This document shows, piece after piece, positions 36,901 through 47,344 of a stretch of 64,000 nt of DNA. The DNA is from Ehretia macrophylla (taxonomy: Eukaryota > Streptophyta > Magnoliopsida > Boraginales > Ehretiaceae): NCBI GenBank assembly GCA_037974665.1, contig CM075773.1, positions 62,092,763 to 62,156,762 on the forward strand, written 5' to 3'. The notes beneath the pieces were generated by a model. The model was not told the origin of the DNA. It searched no databases and saw only the letters and a program-made list of their open reading frames with translations. Each line of letters begins with the position of its first letter. Within the stretch, counting starts at the first letter, position 1. Both the position numbers and the translations under genes were made by a program.

Positions 36901-37222
36901 GAAGGCGGAGCTGAGTTAACTCAGCTAGAATTTCGATCGACCCAGTGAGGTTAGCGTGGTCTAGAACGAGTTTAGTGACTCGGTGAGTTCTCGGATGGCA
37001 CGTAACGCCGAGCCATGCAGAACATGGATCAATGGCGGAAGTGTTGGACCAAGAAGAGAGAACATTTGAAGTGTCTGCAATGGCTTTGAAGGCTGAAAGG
37101 GTATCAAAATCAGTGTTGATATTAGGGTTAGGGTTAGGGTTAGATGAAGAAGAAGAGAAGAAGAGAGATAATGTGAAGATGGTATAGAAATGAAGCTTGT
37201 TGAGCTGCTTCACTGCAGCCAT
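33983..37222 (-). CDS. LRR receptor-like pseudokinase (LRR III type), two exons
   Basis: Exon 1 is 37222-35920 and exon 2 is 34638-33983, joined at CAC G|GT...AG|GA AAT, giving 652 residues. Order: signal peptide (about 1-28), LRR N-terminal cap (40-75, with CSAWLGVTC), about five LRRs (80-225), membrane segment (266-290), basic juxtamembrane region, kinase domain (about 350-625). The Gly loop (GKGSVG, 356-361) and the Lys of VVVVKRV (377) are present. The catalytic loop reads HGHLTSSN instead of HRDLKxxN, and DFG is replaced by SNIG (492-495), so phosphotransfer is unlikely. The layout matches the atypical LRR-III receptor kinases, plasma-membrane proteins thought to act as scaffolds. I chose the ATG at 37222: it begins the signal peptide and lies about 50 bp downstream of a TATA box, whereas the in-frame ATG at 37306 is upstream of it. 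The intron carries a MITE. Confidence 0.9.
34831..35470. mobile_element. MULE-type MITE, family A copy 2, in the receptor-kinase intron
   Basis: The left end GGGAAAATTTCACATTTAGT pairs with the right end ACTAAATGTGAGATTTTCCC. An exact 9-bp duplication, TAAAAATGG, flanks it (34822-34830, 35471-35479). The left half contains about three 90-bp repeats with TTTCACCAAAAGTTTTAATT and TTAGTCTCTATTATTTC; the right half has antiparallel counterparts, so the element could fold back. It occupies half of the 1.28-kb intron. Confidence 0.94.
37123..37144. repeat. TTAGGG-type microsatellite inside the receptor-kinase CDS
   Basis: The plus strand reads ATTAGGG then GTTAGGG-type hexamers three times. On the coding strand it encodes alternating Asn-Pro (residues about 28-35) just after the signal peptide. 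The unit is 6 bp, unlike the 7-bp plant telomere repeat, so slippage is a better explanation than telomere capture. Confidence 0.75.
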
Positions 37223-37271
37223 TTTTGTCACTTGTTTGAAGAGAATGAAAGCAAACAAAGAAGATGGTTTT

Positions 37272-37280
37272 GTATATATG
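37272..37280 (-). promoter_or_regulatory. TATA box of the receptor-kinase gene
   Basis: CATATATAC on the minus strand lies about 50-58 bp upstream of the chosen ATG, implying a transcription start near 37245 and a short leader. This is inferred from spacing only. Confidence 0.5.
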
Positions 37281-37306
37281 GTACGATAACGTCTTAATAT
37301 GGACAT

Positions 37307-39379
37307 GATCTTTGCCGTTGATGTTGTGTTTTATTTTATTTTATTTTTTTGTTTGTCTTTTGTTATGCCATTATGTATTGAAAGCTTTGGCCGTGTTAAT
37401 TGAGTGGAGCTTAGCTGTGAAGTGAATACGTAATGATGGTGACTTGGTGAATTTCCATCAACGGCATTAGCTTTTCATTGGTAGAGATTGCTATATGAGT
37501 AAATGATTTAATAACTTTGTCTTCGTTTTTTTTTTTTCGGGTTGGAATTTAGAATCTTTCTTAACAATATATCGTTGTCTTATTATTTTACCAAAATGAT
37601 AAAAAAAACACTCTCTTTCGGATATTTTTTCTGACTCATACTAAAAATGTCAAATTTCGTTATACATGATTTCGCTCAAGCAAAAATAACCTAAGTTAGT
37701 TAGACATAAAATTTATTAATACAAACTCTAAAGAAACTAACTTTTTAGTCGAATTAAATTCAAGATGTTAATAAAAATTTTCCTCTCAAATTTCAAACAT
37801 TCTACAATATTAGATTAACCTCTTGATGTAGTTTTTATTTGTAGAAAAAGTAGGTAGTCAATTATAGGATGCAATCTTTTCTACATTCTAGTAGGAAATT
37901 AAAAGCAAGTGATGGATTATGTATGACTCTTTGCGTTCTTTATCAGTAACCGAGTAAAGTATATATTCTCATATATGTTGCCTTCCAGCTAATTCACAGT
38001 TCATGATTGAAAGTAACATCAATGGCTTTTTCTTGCTTTTGTTTTTGTATATAATTTATAAGTTTGTGGGCAGCAGAGCAAGATTTTGAAGGAGAGTCCA
38101 AATTACAACATTCTGTAATGTGTACATAAAGTTGAGGGGGGACCAAATGGCTGGCATTTGGGGGGTACTCAGCAGCTGTTTCTTTGCATATCCACATACA
38201 TATCTTCCAGTAATGCCAAATTAAAGTACCTTTCCCAAACTTTCTTATTGCCACATGCCATATCTATCTCACATTTGGGAACCCCGATCGCAGTGGTGTG
38301 AATTTGGATTTTTTCATAATATTACATGACGTATAGAATAATATGAGAGATTAAGATAATAAAATAATAATATAGTTATTCAATTCTCACATTTAATAGT
38401 TTAGATCATTTCGTTACAATCAGTAGCAGAGTCACCTTTATTTGAAGTATGCCCAAATACACACTAACTTAAAAACAAAAGGTTAAAAAAAAACCTATTA
38501 AATATATTAGATTTTAGTTCAAGGCCCCTCTCACTGTATGAGATATTCGTTGACCATAAGATTCAAACTCCGTCTCTAATTATTATTATATTATCATTTT
38601 ACTATTATTGCTCTTCTTCGAAAAGCTATTATAAGATTATGAGAGGATGTAATTAATCCCGGGGGTTGAGGAAAAGGACAAAAGAGATACAATACGAAGA
38701 CTTGTTGGTGAGAATTAATTGAGTCATGAAGAATAATAAGCAAGAGCGTGATGAGGCGCGACAATATTAACATGGGACTGTTAAGAGTTTGGTTTGTGCA
38801 TTGATGGAATTGAGTGCAGCAATAGTAAACGTACACCACGGAAAATGTGTGCATTTTGGTGAATATATAATTATGAGAGCCTGAGTAATTATACGAACAC
38901 CAACTTCAAAAGACATTTCACCTTTATTTATTTTGTTTAACATGAAAATTTAGTTAGTAGTGTCTTATTATCGATAGGGTTCGATGAAAAGACATTTCAC
39001 CTTATTCTCAAGGAATAGTGGAATACGTTATATGCAAAGGTCTATAGCCTGCTATCTAAAAATAAAAATAATATTAAAATCAGCTAAGTTTGGTCCAGGG
39101 GCAAAGGCAGGCTACTAGGTCTGCTTGGAACCCAGAAAACAAAATCAATCCCAACAACCCAAGATTCAAACAAAACTGAACTAAATAAAATTAAGTTTTT
39201 TTTCATTCGGTAGAATCAGTTATATAGATTTATCGATGTCACTCATTTTTGTTGAGAGCAGTCTCATCGATTAGCTCGATACAAGTAAAGTCTTATCAAT
39301 GTGCCTCAATCTAATTTATTTTATGTCTTTTTCTACCTCTCTTACAGAGTAGTAAATGGGCTGATGTATGTTAAAGCCA
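37307..39379. other. Intergenic, no gene recognised
   Basis: Upstream region of the receptor kinase followed by about 1.8 kb of AT-rich DNA. An 86-codon minus frame at 37994-38254 starts at GTG and shows no family motif. A motif AAAAGACATTTCACCTT occurs twice, about 80 bp apart (38907 and 38987). A B-box-like AGATTCAAACTCCG near 38560 hints at a SINE relic but lacks support. Confidence 0.4.
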
Positions 39380-39900
39380 ATAGGGACTGCAGTCTCAATT
39401 GACCTAGAAGAATATTAAAAAATTTACGTATTTTTTTAAATAAAATTTAAATATCTATATCTTTTTAATTAAAAAACTTAATTAGCCCCCAATGAAAAAA
39501 ATACACTCATATAATTAAAAAATTGTGTATTTTAGCCACTATTGAGAAGAATTTATGAATCCGCCCCTGACATATTATCTCCCTATCTTCGCACCTTTTA
39601 ACAAGTGCCTCCACTACTTGTTTCTTAACTTGTTTATATTATCTCAGACGATTCTTGCTATCTTATCCTTAATTAGTTGGGGCCACCCTACTTTTCATTG
39701 TATCACCTTGTTTCTCATCTTGTCTTTCCTAATTTTGTCACACATATATCTCAACATTCTCATATCCGCTACTGACATCTTATGAACATAGTTATACTTT
39801 TTTATCTAACACTCCAAAGCTCACAATAAAGTTGGCCTAATCATAATTTTATAATACTTTCCTTTTAATTTAAGTAAAATATTTTGATCACACTAGTATC
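39380..39900 (-). pseudogene. RTE-type LINE ORF2 C-terminal remnant and 3' tail
   Basis: The minus strand between about 39890 and 39555 reads KYYKIMIRPTLL, then VHKMSVADMRMLRYMCDKI and RKDKMRNKVIQ. This fits the segment after reverse transcriptase in plant RTE-like LINEs (IRPxMLYG..ECW, VSVAEMRMLRWM, TRxDKIRN). In-frame stops occur, including where Trp is usual. Sequence to about 39380 (GGGGGCTAATTAAG on the minus strand) may be the 3' tail. The catalytic YADD part is not present. Confidence 0.65.
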
Positions 39901-40339
39901 TAGATGCATTTCTCCACTACACCCATCTCTTTAATTTTGTGATCGACCATAACCTCTAAATTAGGGGGATGTTTTACAAAAATGGTAAGTTGAAACAACC
40001 CACTGCGCGGTGGACATCACCCATTGGAACCATCAAAACTCAATGGGCTGAAAGTCGATCCACCATGGGGTTTTAAAGAAAGGCAGGTAACTAGCTCACA
40101 GTTGCAACCATCGCTGGCAACTATAAAGTTCCGCCACTAAGGCCATCGACAAGTTGGACTCCTTAATTGTAGTAAATTACAATGCCTTTACCATGGGTTG
40201 GACAGAATGGTTAACTAATAATCTGTTATATTTAAAAATTTTGAATTTGATTCACGCTTCACACTCCGTTTTATCAAAAAATTAAAAAAAAATTTACAAG
40301 GCCTCTACAACAAAGGCCAAAAAAAAAGTGTGTCACTGA
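39901..40339. other. Spacer with a possible SINE-like relic
   Basis: Mostly featureless. Around 40198-40300, AGAATGGTTAACTAATAA, TTGAATTTGATTCACGC (B-box-like) and a following A-rich run could be a degraded tRNA-derived SINE. The evidence is weak. Confidence 0.25.
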
Positions 40340-40719
40340 GGCCATCTCCAACAGCTTCTCTATTTTTTTCCTTACATGTAGAGAATTTTAGTTATTTCTT
40401 TATATATAGGGATTCTATATTTCAGTTTAACTCTAACAACTTTCCTATATTCTGATTTTAAAGAATCCCTATTTCAGTATCACTCCAATAGCTTCTCTAT
40501 TTTAAAAACTCTTTACTTTTGTTTACTCTACATGTGGAGATGTAGAGAAAAGTTTAAGAATTTGTTATTGCATCTCCACATGTAGAGATAGTATGATTTG
40601 AATATATGAATTCTCTACATGTAGGAATAAGTGTAGAAATGCTGTTAGAGACCAACATCTCTAATACTATACCTACATGTAGAGAATATGATAATTTAAG
40701 GTACCTGTTAGAGATGACC
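40340..40719. mobile_element. PIF/Harbinger-like MITE, 380 bp
   Basis: The ends are GGCCATCTCCAACAG and, reversed from the right, GGTCATCTCTAACAG, flanked by TGA on both sides (40337-40339, 40720-40722), a 3-bp duplication as in PIF/Harbinger. The palindrome CTACATGTAG or close variants occurs about six times inside. No ORF. Confidence 0.78.
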
Positions 40720-40744
40720 TGATTCATTGTGTAAAATTTTTAAA

Positions 40745-41570
40745 AGTGCCCTGGAAACTAAGAACATCTGTTACTTTTCTGTCAAAGAAGTCAAATGGCG
40801 TGGAGTGTGTCACAATTATATTACAGTGCAAACCAAAGTTACTTGTACTGAAGATTGGATATATTATTGGACTTATTGATGCCTGTTACAGTGTTGGTTA
40901 TCAAAAGGGTGAGCCAGAAGCATTAATATTTTTTGCATGTGTTGGCAATTATGGAAGGCTAGAAACAGTACTGTGTTTGAGAATATGCAATATGCATACA
41001 AGTCCTCAACAAATTGCAAAAGACGCTCAAAAACTTGTGCTAGAATTTAAAGATGCTAATTAACCAGCAAAATACCAACAATTTTTGGTGTACTGATGAA
41101 AGGGAATTGTGATGCATCAATCAAGAACACTGTTCCTATTGCTGGTACATGAGCTATTGTAAGCGATCATGGAAGGAAGAATAATTGAGGGTTTGCTAAA
41201 AAGAGAGGAGCGGATGAGGTCGTACAAGCGTCAGTTAGCCCAAAGCAGCAACATTGACACCACCTGTCTTGATAGCCCAAAGCAGCAACATTGACACCAC
41301 CTGTCTTGAGACTGATTGGAGAGAAGTTTTCCTGCTGTTCAGAAGAAATCAAATGGCACCAATTGGAAGATAGATTCGATTCTTACGGATATTCAAGATT
41401 GTCTTAAAGCTAAGCCGACATTTAGCCTTTCTTTAATCAAGAGGAGTGGAAATTCGGCTATAGATTGTATAGCAAAAAAGATTAGCTGCAGTTAATTAGA
41501 TTGTACTTGGATTAGCAATGTTCCCAGTCTATTAGTTTCCATTTTAAATCATGATGTAACCCATGATGGG
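40745..41570 (+). pseudogene. Plant RNase H-like domain (LINE/RVT_3 type), decayed
   Basis: Frames shift repeatedly, but recognisable pieces appear in order: WQLWKARNSTVFENMQY (about 40950), GNCDASIKN with the first acidic residue (about 41105), AIVSDHGRKNN (about 41160), then DSILTDIQDC and SLIKRSGNSAIDCIAKKI (about 41375-41485). This is the layout of RNase H domains at the end of plant non-LTR elements and of related single-domain genes. A 37-bp tandem duplication (about 41238-41311) and several stops show decay. The upstream reverse transcriptase is absent. Confidence 0.6.
41238..41311. repeat. 37-bp tandem duplication
   Basis: TAGCCCAAAGCAGCAACATT... ending CCTGTCTTGA is present twice in direct succession without differences, inside the RNase H-like pseudogene. 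Confidence 0.9.
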
Positions 41571-41761
41571 ATTGGTTACCTTTTCAAGTTCTATGACAAT
41601 TTCAGTATCTTATGACAAACAAAAATAAATGTATAACTATGAAAATTATAGAGGACATTTTGATAATTTTTCAAACCGTATAATTAATCAAATGAATGAC
41701 ACCATTTTCTAACCTCATCCAGATGGAAGATATCATATTTGCGTATTTCTAAATCGATTTA

Positions 41762-42280
41762 CAGTATAACATCTTTAAATTAATAGTATTGAGACCATTA
41801 AATTATATTAATTTAACGAGATATTAATTTGTATATTAATTAATAATTATCAATTTATCGAGATATTTTTAATTTATTTGGCTTAATAGTAAACATATTA
41901 TATTTATGATATCTTTTTTTAAAAGTGACTCATATTTTTTCAGGCCAATTTAAAAAGACAAATATAAAAGTCTTATAAGAGTAGAAGATAAGAATCTAAT
42001 TTAATAGGATTAGAACAAGTTTCTCTAATCTCGTATCAGGATTAGGATTAAAATAAGTTTCTCTAATCTAATAGTTAATTTATTATGTAATTGTTAGCTA
42101 ATTATTAATTTATGAAATATTTGGGTCGATAAAATATAAATAAAATATTTTAAATGTATTATCTTATAATTTTATTAAAATTATTAATTTTTTACACGGG
42201 TCTCAAGTCAGGACCGAACATTTTTATTATTTAAAAGAAATTATTAATTTATCAAGTATTAATTTAAATAGGTTATACTG
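41762..42280. mobile_element. Emigrant-type MITE, 519 bp
   Basis: The left end CAGTATAACATCTTTAAATT and right end AATTTAAATAGGTTATACTG are inverted repeats, flanked by TA on each side (41760-41761, 42281-42282). The internal sequence parallels the 29321 element near both ends (CTTAATAGTAAACATATTAT, GGTCTCAAGTCAGGACCG) but lacks its transposase, as expected for a deletion derivative. Confidence 0.9.
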
Positions 42281-42433
42281 TACTTGTTTTGTTAGTGGGT
42301 AAAAGAGGGAATTTACATAAATCTCAAGCTCAAACAATCAGAATTTTGTTGATTTTGTTGAAAAGAGGCACTGAATGAAATTATTTTTGATTTTGTAATT
42401 TTTTTTGTATCAAATATGGTTCGGCCACCACTG

Positions 42434-42503
42434 GTCACTTGGTTTAGTGGTATGATTCTCGGTTTAAATATGAGAGGTCTCGAAATCTATTATCGTATGT
42501 AAC
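42434..42503 (+). pseudogene. tRNA-Pro-like relic (pseudo-tRNA or SINE head)
   Basis: GGTTTAGTGGTATGATTCTC and ATGAGAGGTCTCGA match the D arm, anticodon arm and variable region of plant tRNA-Pro. The anticodon loop reads TTTAAAT rather than TTTGGGT, so the Pro anticodon is lost. The T arm is degraded (AAATCTATTATCG), so it cannot work as a tRNA. The A-box region is well kept, which fits a SINE head. Confidence 0.7.
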
Positions 42504-42535
42504 ATCTTAAGTGATATAAAATATCTCAAGAGTCC

Positions 42536-42536
<1 letters not shown>

Positions 42537-42572
<36 letters not shown>
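42537..42572. repeat. (TA)18 microsatellite
   Basis: An uninterrupted TA dinucleotide tract of about 36 bp, about 35 bp after the tRNA-Pro-like relic; it could be that retroposon's simple tail or independent. Confidence 0.95.
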
Positions 42573-42575
<3 letters not shown>

Positions 42576-43685
42576 TTGGAACAATTTTCGAACTCAATTA
42601 TTTCTTGATAAGGGATGAAAATAGCACAAGGGTAAAAGAGTAAATTAACGGGGATAAGTAGGGGTATGCCCGTCCCATCAGTATGGTAGAATTCCCAACG
42701 CTAAATGGTCCCCCAACCTTCAAGTACATTTTCTCCTTTAGCGTGACGTGACACATGGACCCCACTCTTAAATCGCCTATATATAGTCATTCCATATGAC
42801 AGAATAAGGTAATTGCTCTCGAGCTAAATTATTTCCACTTAGATTATTGTCAACTTTACCAGACCAATACTAATTTGAGTATCAGAGTGTTCACATAGGA
42901 AGAACCCACACCCCTTTCTTGGATGCAGGATTCCAGCTCAGGTCGGGCCTCAGATTCGCACCTTATCATTTCTAATTGTTGATTTATTTGTTTAGCATAT
43001 ATAACAGGTAAATGACAAGGATAGGTGAACTTTGTCTGGAACTTAATTTTAACAACATATGCATAAGATGCTTCAAAAAATTTAATGACACCAATTTGAG
43101 TATCTTTCCTATTGTATTGAAATGTCCAAATATCTTTTCCCAAAATAAATTGCTTTATGCAGCTATATATTATTTAACCTTGAAAAATAATAACAATGAA
43201 ATAAGTTAGGAACTACTAGTGTCGTATACTTGATTGCAAATGGAAGTAAGGGCATAGTTTTGTGACCTTGTTCGACATCCCAATTCTCGTATGCTCATCA
43301 CATGTTCTCATACTTGTGTATGAAACTATGAAAATCAATCGAAAATGAGTGATGAATTTTTTATCGATAGGGATCGAAAATGTATGAGAAAAAATGAGCT
43401 GAACGGACATGCATCTTTATTAAACAACCGATGTTACTAAGATTATATTTATATCAATCATCTTTGCCATCCTCATCTCTTTGTTTTCTTTATTTCACAT
43501 TTGTTATCCAGCTTTGAAGACTAAAAAAATATTTTTAAACAACTTTCAAGTAGATAAAAAGAGCTTATTTATTAGTATTGGAATATTAAGTGACTTCTAG
43601 TAGATAAATATAACAATAACATGAAGATAATATGAGAACTTCATTCAGATTCATGTTTTCTCAAGCTCATACTATATCTTGGATT
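42573..43685. other. Intergenic with an orphan core promoter
   Basis: CGCCTATATATAGTC near 42775 is a strong TATA-like box on the plus strand, preceded by AGCGTGACGTGACACATGG (ACGT-core elements). No coding exon is recognised in the following 800 bp, so its gene is lost, noncoding or not recognisable. Confidence 0.4.
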
Positions 43686-43979
43686 TCAAGTAGTATTTGA
43701 GAAGAAGTCGTTGATGAAGATTTTGGCGGGCTTGGTGGTGTTTGTTTTCCTGGTTTTGGCGGTATAGATGTACCTTCCGTCTTTATAAATTTCAGATTCG
43801 AAGCGTTCATACTTGCATATCCTATGACAATTTTTGTTTAGACTCTTAACACATTTCCCTTTAAACTTGCGACTCTTGGTCTTACATTTTCTTGCTTCAC
43901 CATGCATAATTAGCTCTTGAGAGATAAGAGAAGGAAAAGTAACAACACAATTGCAAAATACCTCTTCTCCATCACTCAC
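43686..43979 (-). pseudogene. Defensin-like gene, copy 1, frame-broken
   Basis: On the minus strand an ATG-started signal-peptide frame (near 43972) and the mature region (ARKCKTKSRKFKGKC) lie in different frames, so a small indel near the end of the signal peptide breaks the gene. The open frame that includes the mature part starts at GTG only. Cysteines 1-4 of the plant defensin pattern are present; the positions of cysteines 5, 6 and 7 all read Tyr, with the normal spacing x4 and x1. A further frame change follows: the next frame encodes a Pro-rich tail as in copy 2. Upstream sequence (TTTATAGTAGTATCATG, GATATGGCCAAGGTTAAAGT) is shared with copy 2. Plant defensins are secreted, disulfide-stabilised antimicrobial peptides; this copy cannot fold as one. 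Confidence 0.7.
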
Positions 43980-44255
43980 TCAAAGTTTGTTTTTAAGTAT
44001 ATACTTCACCTTTTTGATAATTCTTTTGAAGTTGATCTCTTAAGATCTAGAGGTAGCTTTTATAGTAGTATCATGTGATATGGGATATGGCCAAGGTTAA
44101 AGTTCGTTCAATCATAGTTACAAATGTCTTTAAACATACTTTTCCTCTTGCATATTTGATAGACAAATGTTAAGAGGACTCTAGCCATTAATGTTCTTAG
44201 ACTATATTATAATGTGAAAAAAAAAAATTAAAGTTCAATTTGCATTACATTGATA

Positions 44256-44599
44256 CAAGGTGAATGGTATTTGCAGACTTACATATTGTTTCATACACAG
44301 ATCATCTATACCATTTCTACTTTAGTTTTCAGATATTTTTTCCTTGTAAGCTTGGATTCCAAAAATTTTCTATCCTCATCAAATTTACATGAAGCATTAA
44401 TGCAAGGGATTTTATATTAGGTACTGAAAATTATCGCATATGAAATGAAATTTATAGATGTGCTTGTTTTCCCTTGACTTCGTCTGATTTCGTCAAAATT
44501 ATAAAAACCTTAATCATATAGTACTATTGATCTTAGCCAAGGTATGACAAAGGAAAAGAAAATTTAAGATATATAAGTCCCTTGAAGAAGAAAATTTCC
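44256..44599. other. Spacer, nothing recognised
   Basis: AT-rich DNA beyond the upstream homology of defensin-like copy 1. Confidence 0.35.
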
Positions 44600-45180
44600 T
44601 AATAATAGGCTTTGTTAAGGTCAAAATTGAGTTGAGCCACAACTATTGGGCTTGGACTCGACTCCTGTACCTAACAGTTGAAGAAATCTTGTTAGATTAC
44701 CTGCAAAACAAAAGAAAGGATGGTGGTTGTTACTACTCGTGTTCCCCCTCCGGTGTGATAATCATCAAAGGAAAAAGGTAGAGCTCGGATTGAGCTTTAA
44801 TAGGCAATAAAATTAAGTAAATTGCTCGAGTGAGAATATGTTACCCCTTTTGGATGTTTGTCCTGACTTTTTATAGGCTCACTTAGGTGCATATTACCGT
44901 TGTGGGAGAGTAGGGTTGACCCACGATATTAGTGGGAGCTTTCCTGCGATTCCCGAGCTCTTGGGAGCATGTTTATTGGGTTTGCTGTGATTTCCCTTTA
45001 AATTGGCTCACCATGTTTCAAGCCATTGACTTGGTCACATTGACTGAGACTTTGGGTTGCTATCTGGGCCAGATATTATTTGGGCCGGACCTTGCCTTTT
45101 TACTAGGCTTTGCCTTCAATAATTTTTGGGCTTCAATTTATGGCCCATCAGGCTTCATTTATGTTCTTTTTACATAAAAG
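44600..45180. repeat. Possible LTR-derived fragment
   Basis: The stretch CTGCAAAACAAAAGAAAGGA, TTCCCCCTCCGGTGTGAT, GAGCTCGGATTGAGCTTTAA and TTTTTATAGGC resembles promoter and leader blocks seen in plant LTR retrotransposons. A GC-richer part follows. No complete LTR ends or TSD were found. An 81-codon frame at 44932-45177 starts at a non-ATG codon and is probably part of this repeat. Confidence 0.35.
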
Positions 45181-46091
45181 TTTTGACCTTGTCACCTCTT
45201 ATCAGAAAAAGAAAAGGAAAAAAACTTATTTAGTAGTTGTAATTTTCCATAAAATTAATTTTCACTTAAATTTGCGTTATGTAAATTTGTGTCTAGTATA
45301 TGACGTGGATTAATGTTGATAGATTATGTAAGTAACCACCTCATGTAAAAATTTAAACTGTTTATGAAGGGTTAGTTGTTTTTATTCATTATGTTGAACA
45401 ATTGGTTTTGATTTGGCTAGTCATTTGCACAATTTAGTTTGAAAGAACATGCTACTTTATATCTTCAAACAGGGATGGATTCAATATTTATATCTAGTAA
45501 GAACTAAAGTCACATAATTTAATAATCATATATAGAAAAAAAATTTAGTGAGAGCTAAATTGATTTTTCAGTCTAAAAATATTTTAATCATAGACATATC
45601 ATTAAAAAAAAAAGTTGAATGGAGGTTGCAATCCCCAATTATATAATTCCCTGTGTTCTTCATAAAAACTCCATATATGATTTAGTAATTTGATTAAGCT
45701 TGACATAACTTAATGACTCAAAATTCTATTCCTCTAATGAACCTCATAAAATAAAATTTTTCTATGCAATAGACATCGGTTGAACATATATTTTCAAACG
45801 ATTTTAAAGATAAAAATGTAATCTATGACGTTTGGTAACTATTGCTGAGGAAATAAATTAACACCTTTTTTTGTTTCCTTTAAGAATATAAGAACGTCAT
45901 GACAAAGTTTAATATGAACACAATAATTTTAATTCGTGCTAAATAAATTATTTGAAAACAATTTAGAAAAAATGCTCTAGTTGGCTTTCCAAGATTGGAA
46001 TTTTAGCATATGTTATTGCTTTGGTATTTGAATGTAATTGATAAAACCTTTGGTACGTACTATTGAGATTAAATAACAATATATTATTAGT
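45181..46091. other. Intergenic
   Basis: AT-rich, without a convincing ORF. A piece near 45470 (GGGATGGATTCAATATTTATA) recalls the GGATTCA-type sequence next to the LINE remnant at 39550, but weakly. Confidence 0.3.
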
Positions 46092-46611
46092 ACTTCACAA
46101 GTTGGTGACTTTAATTAAAGATTGCATTTCAAAACGAACTCATACTTTACTATATAAATAGCATAAACTCCATGTGATGCATGGAATTTGACAAAAAAAA
46201 AAAAACAAAAAGACTTTCTCCAAAGAAGTTCACTAACATGAAGGTTTGTTTAAGTGAGATTCATATTCATCTCGAGAATATCATGACACCATCTGCAGGT
46301 ACAAGAGAAATTTTAGGCTTTGAACTCGAACTTCTATCTTCGTTTAGGAATGCAATTCAGTTGAGGATTAGCACACCTTTTGGGCAACATCGGGCTTGCC
46401 AGTCATAGCCTCGACTACCATGGTTTTATTTCCTCTTTCGTTTAGTGTCTTTCCTTGAAGAATTGAATCGTAGGATTCTTTACGGGGTAATATCTGGACT
46501 CCCAGTTGTTGGCGGATGACTTCACAAGTTGGTGACTTTAATTAAAGATTGCATTTCAAAACGAACCCATACTTTACTATATAAATAGCATAAACTCCAT
46601 GTCATGCATGG
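46092..46611. repeat. 93-bp direct repeats flanking a 334-bp segment
   Basis: 46092-46184 and 46519-46611 are the same 93 bp with two differences, starting ACTTCACAAGTTGGTGAC and including ACTATATAAATAGCATAAAC (a TATA-like box). The segment between them is GC-richer and contains CAACATCGGGCTTGCCAG and an A13 run near its start. Its origin is unknown; it has no ORF with recognisable motifs. Confidence 0.75.
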
Positions 46612-47344
46612 CCATCCAAATGGTATCTATTCCACAAATTTACAAGAGAATAAAAATGATATTTTTAAAATATTTTAAGAATTAAATATTGGAGGAAAGT
46701 AATGTGGAAGTTCCGTCAAATATCAAAATGCATCAATGTTGATCCTGAATTCGAAAGAGCTTTTGATAGAATGGAAAGATATAGATCTATTAGTGAAAGT
46801 CAAAAAATATTTTTCTGTATATTTTTTTCGAACGGTTACAAGTCAATCATTTATAGTACATGAGTCTCACGATAGCTTTGATGTGAAAATGTGAAGGAGT
46901 TAGTTAAGCAAAACAAATTACACAGAATAAATTTAAAAGTACAACAACTAAAAATTCAAAATGAAAGAAATCCCAAAGAAAGAAAAAACAAAACAAGGTT
47001 ATTTTGGTCATATAATATATTCTTGAAGGTTCAATACATCCCGTAGTTGCTTGATTCGCGTGTCTGTTAAACTCAGGTTTAATTCTAACGACGACAAATT
47101 ATATGACAAGGGGTGTGGTGCAACATTCAGTATAATACAGTGGGCTATTTGAAATTTTCATAGTTCTGCAATTTTGATCTAACACAAGAGTATTATTATG
47201 CATTTCACTCTTTATTTTTATACTACCAAATCTTGACAAGACTATTTATACCATTCATCTTTGCCTTTCTTCTCTAAATGTGTTCTTCTCGTTACTTCTA
47301 ACATTCACTTTTGTAACTCAATTAATTATGAATTTTATTTATTG
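46612..47344. other. Intergenic, nothing recognised
   Basis: No ORF above background, no repeat family recognised. Confidence 0.35.

Noticed and set aside
37123..37144. Interstitial telomere
   Set aside because: Only about 3.5 units, of a 6-bp type not usual in plants, and in frame within a CDS.
37223..37306. In-frame ATG 28 codons upstream of the receptor-kinase start
   Set aside because: It lies upstream of the TATA-like box, and the added residues would bury the signal peptide.
37994..38254. 86-codon minus frame
   Set aside because: Starts at GTG, no homologous motif, no promoter or splice support.
42434..42503. Functional tRNA-Pro gene
   Set aside because: The anticodon is lost and the T arm is degraded.
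44932..45177. 81-codon plus frame rich in aromatic residues
   Set aside because: Non-ATG start, lies in a probable LTR-derived fragment.
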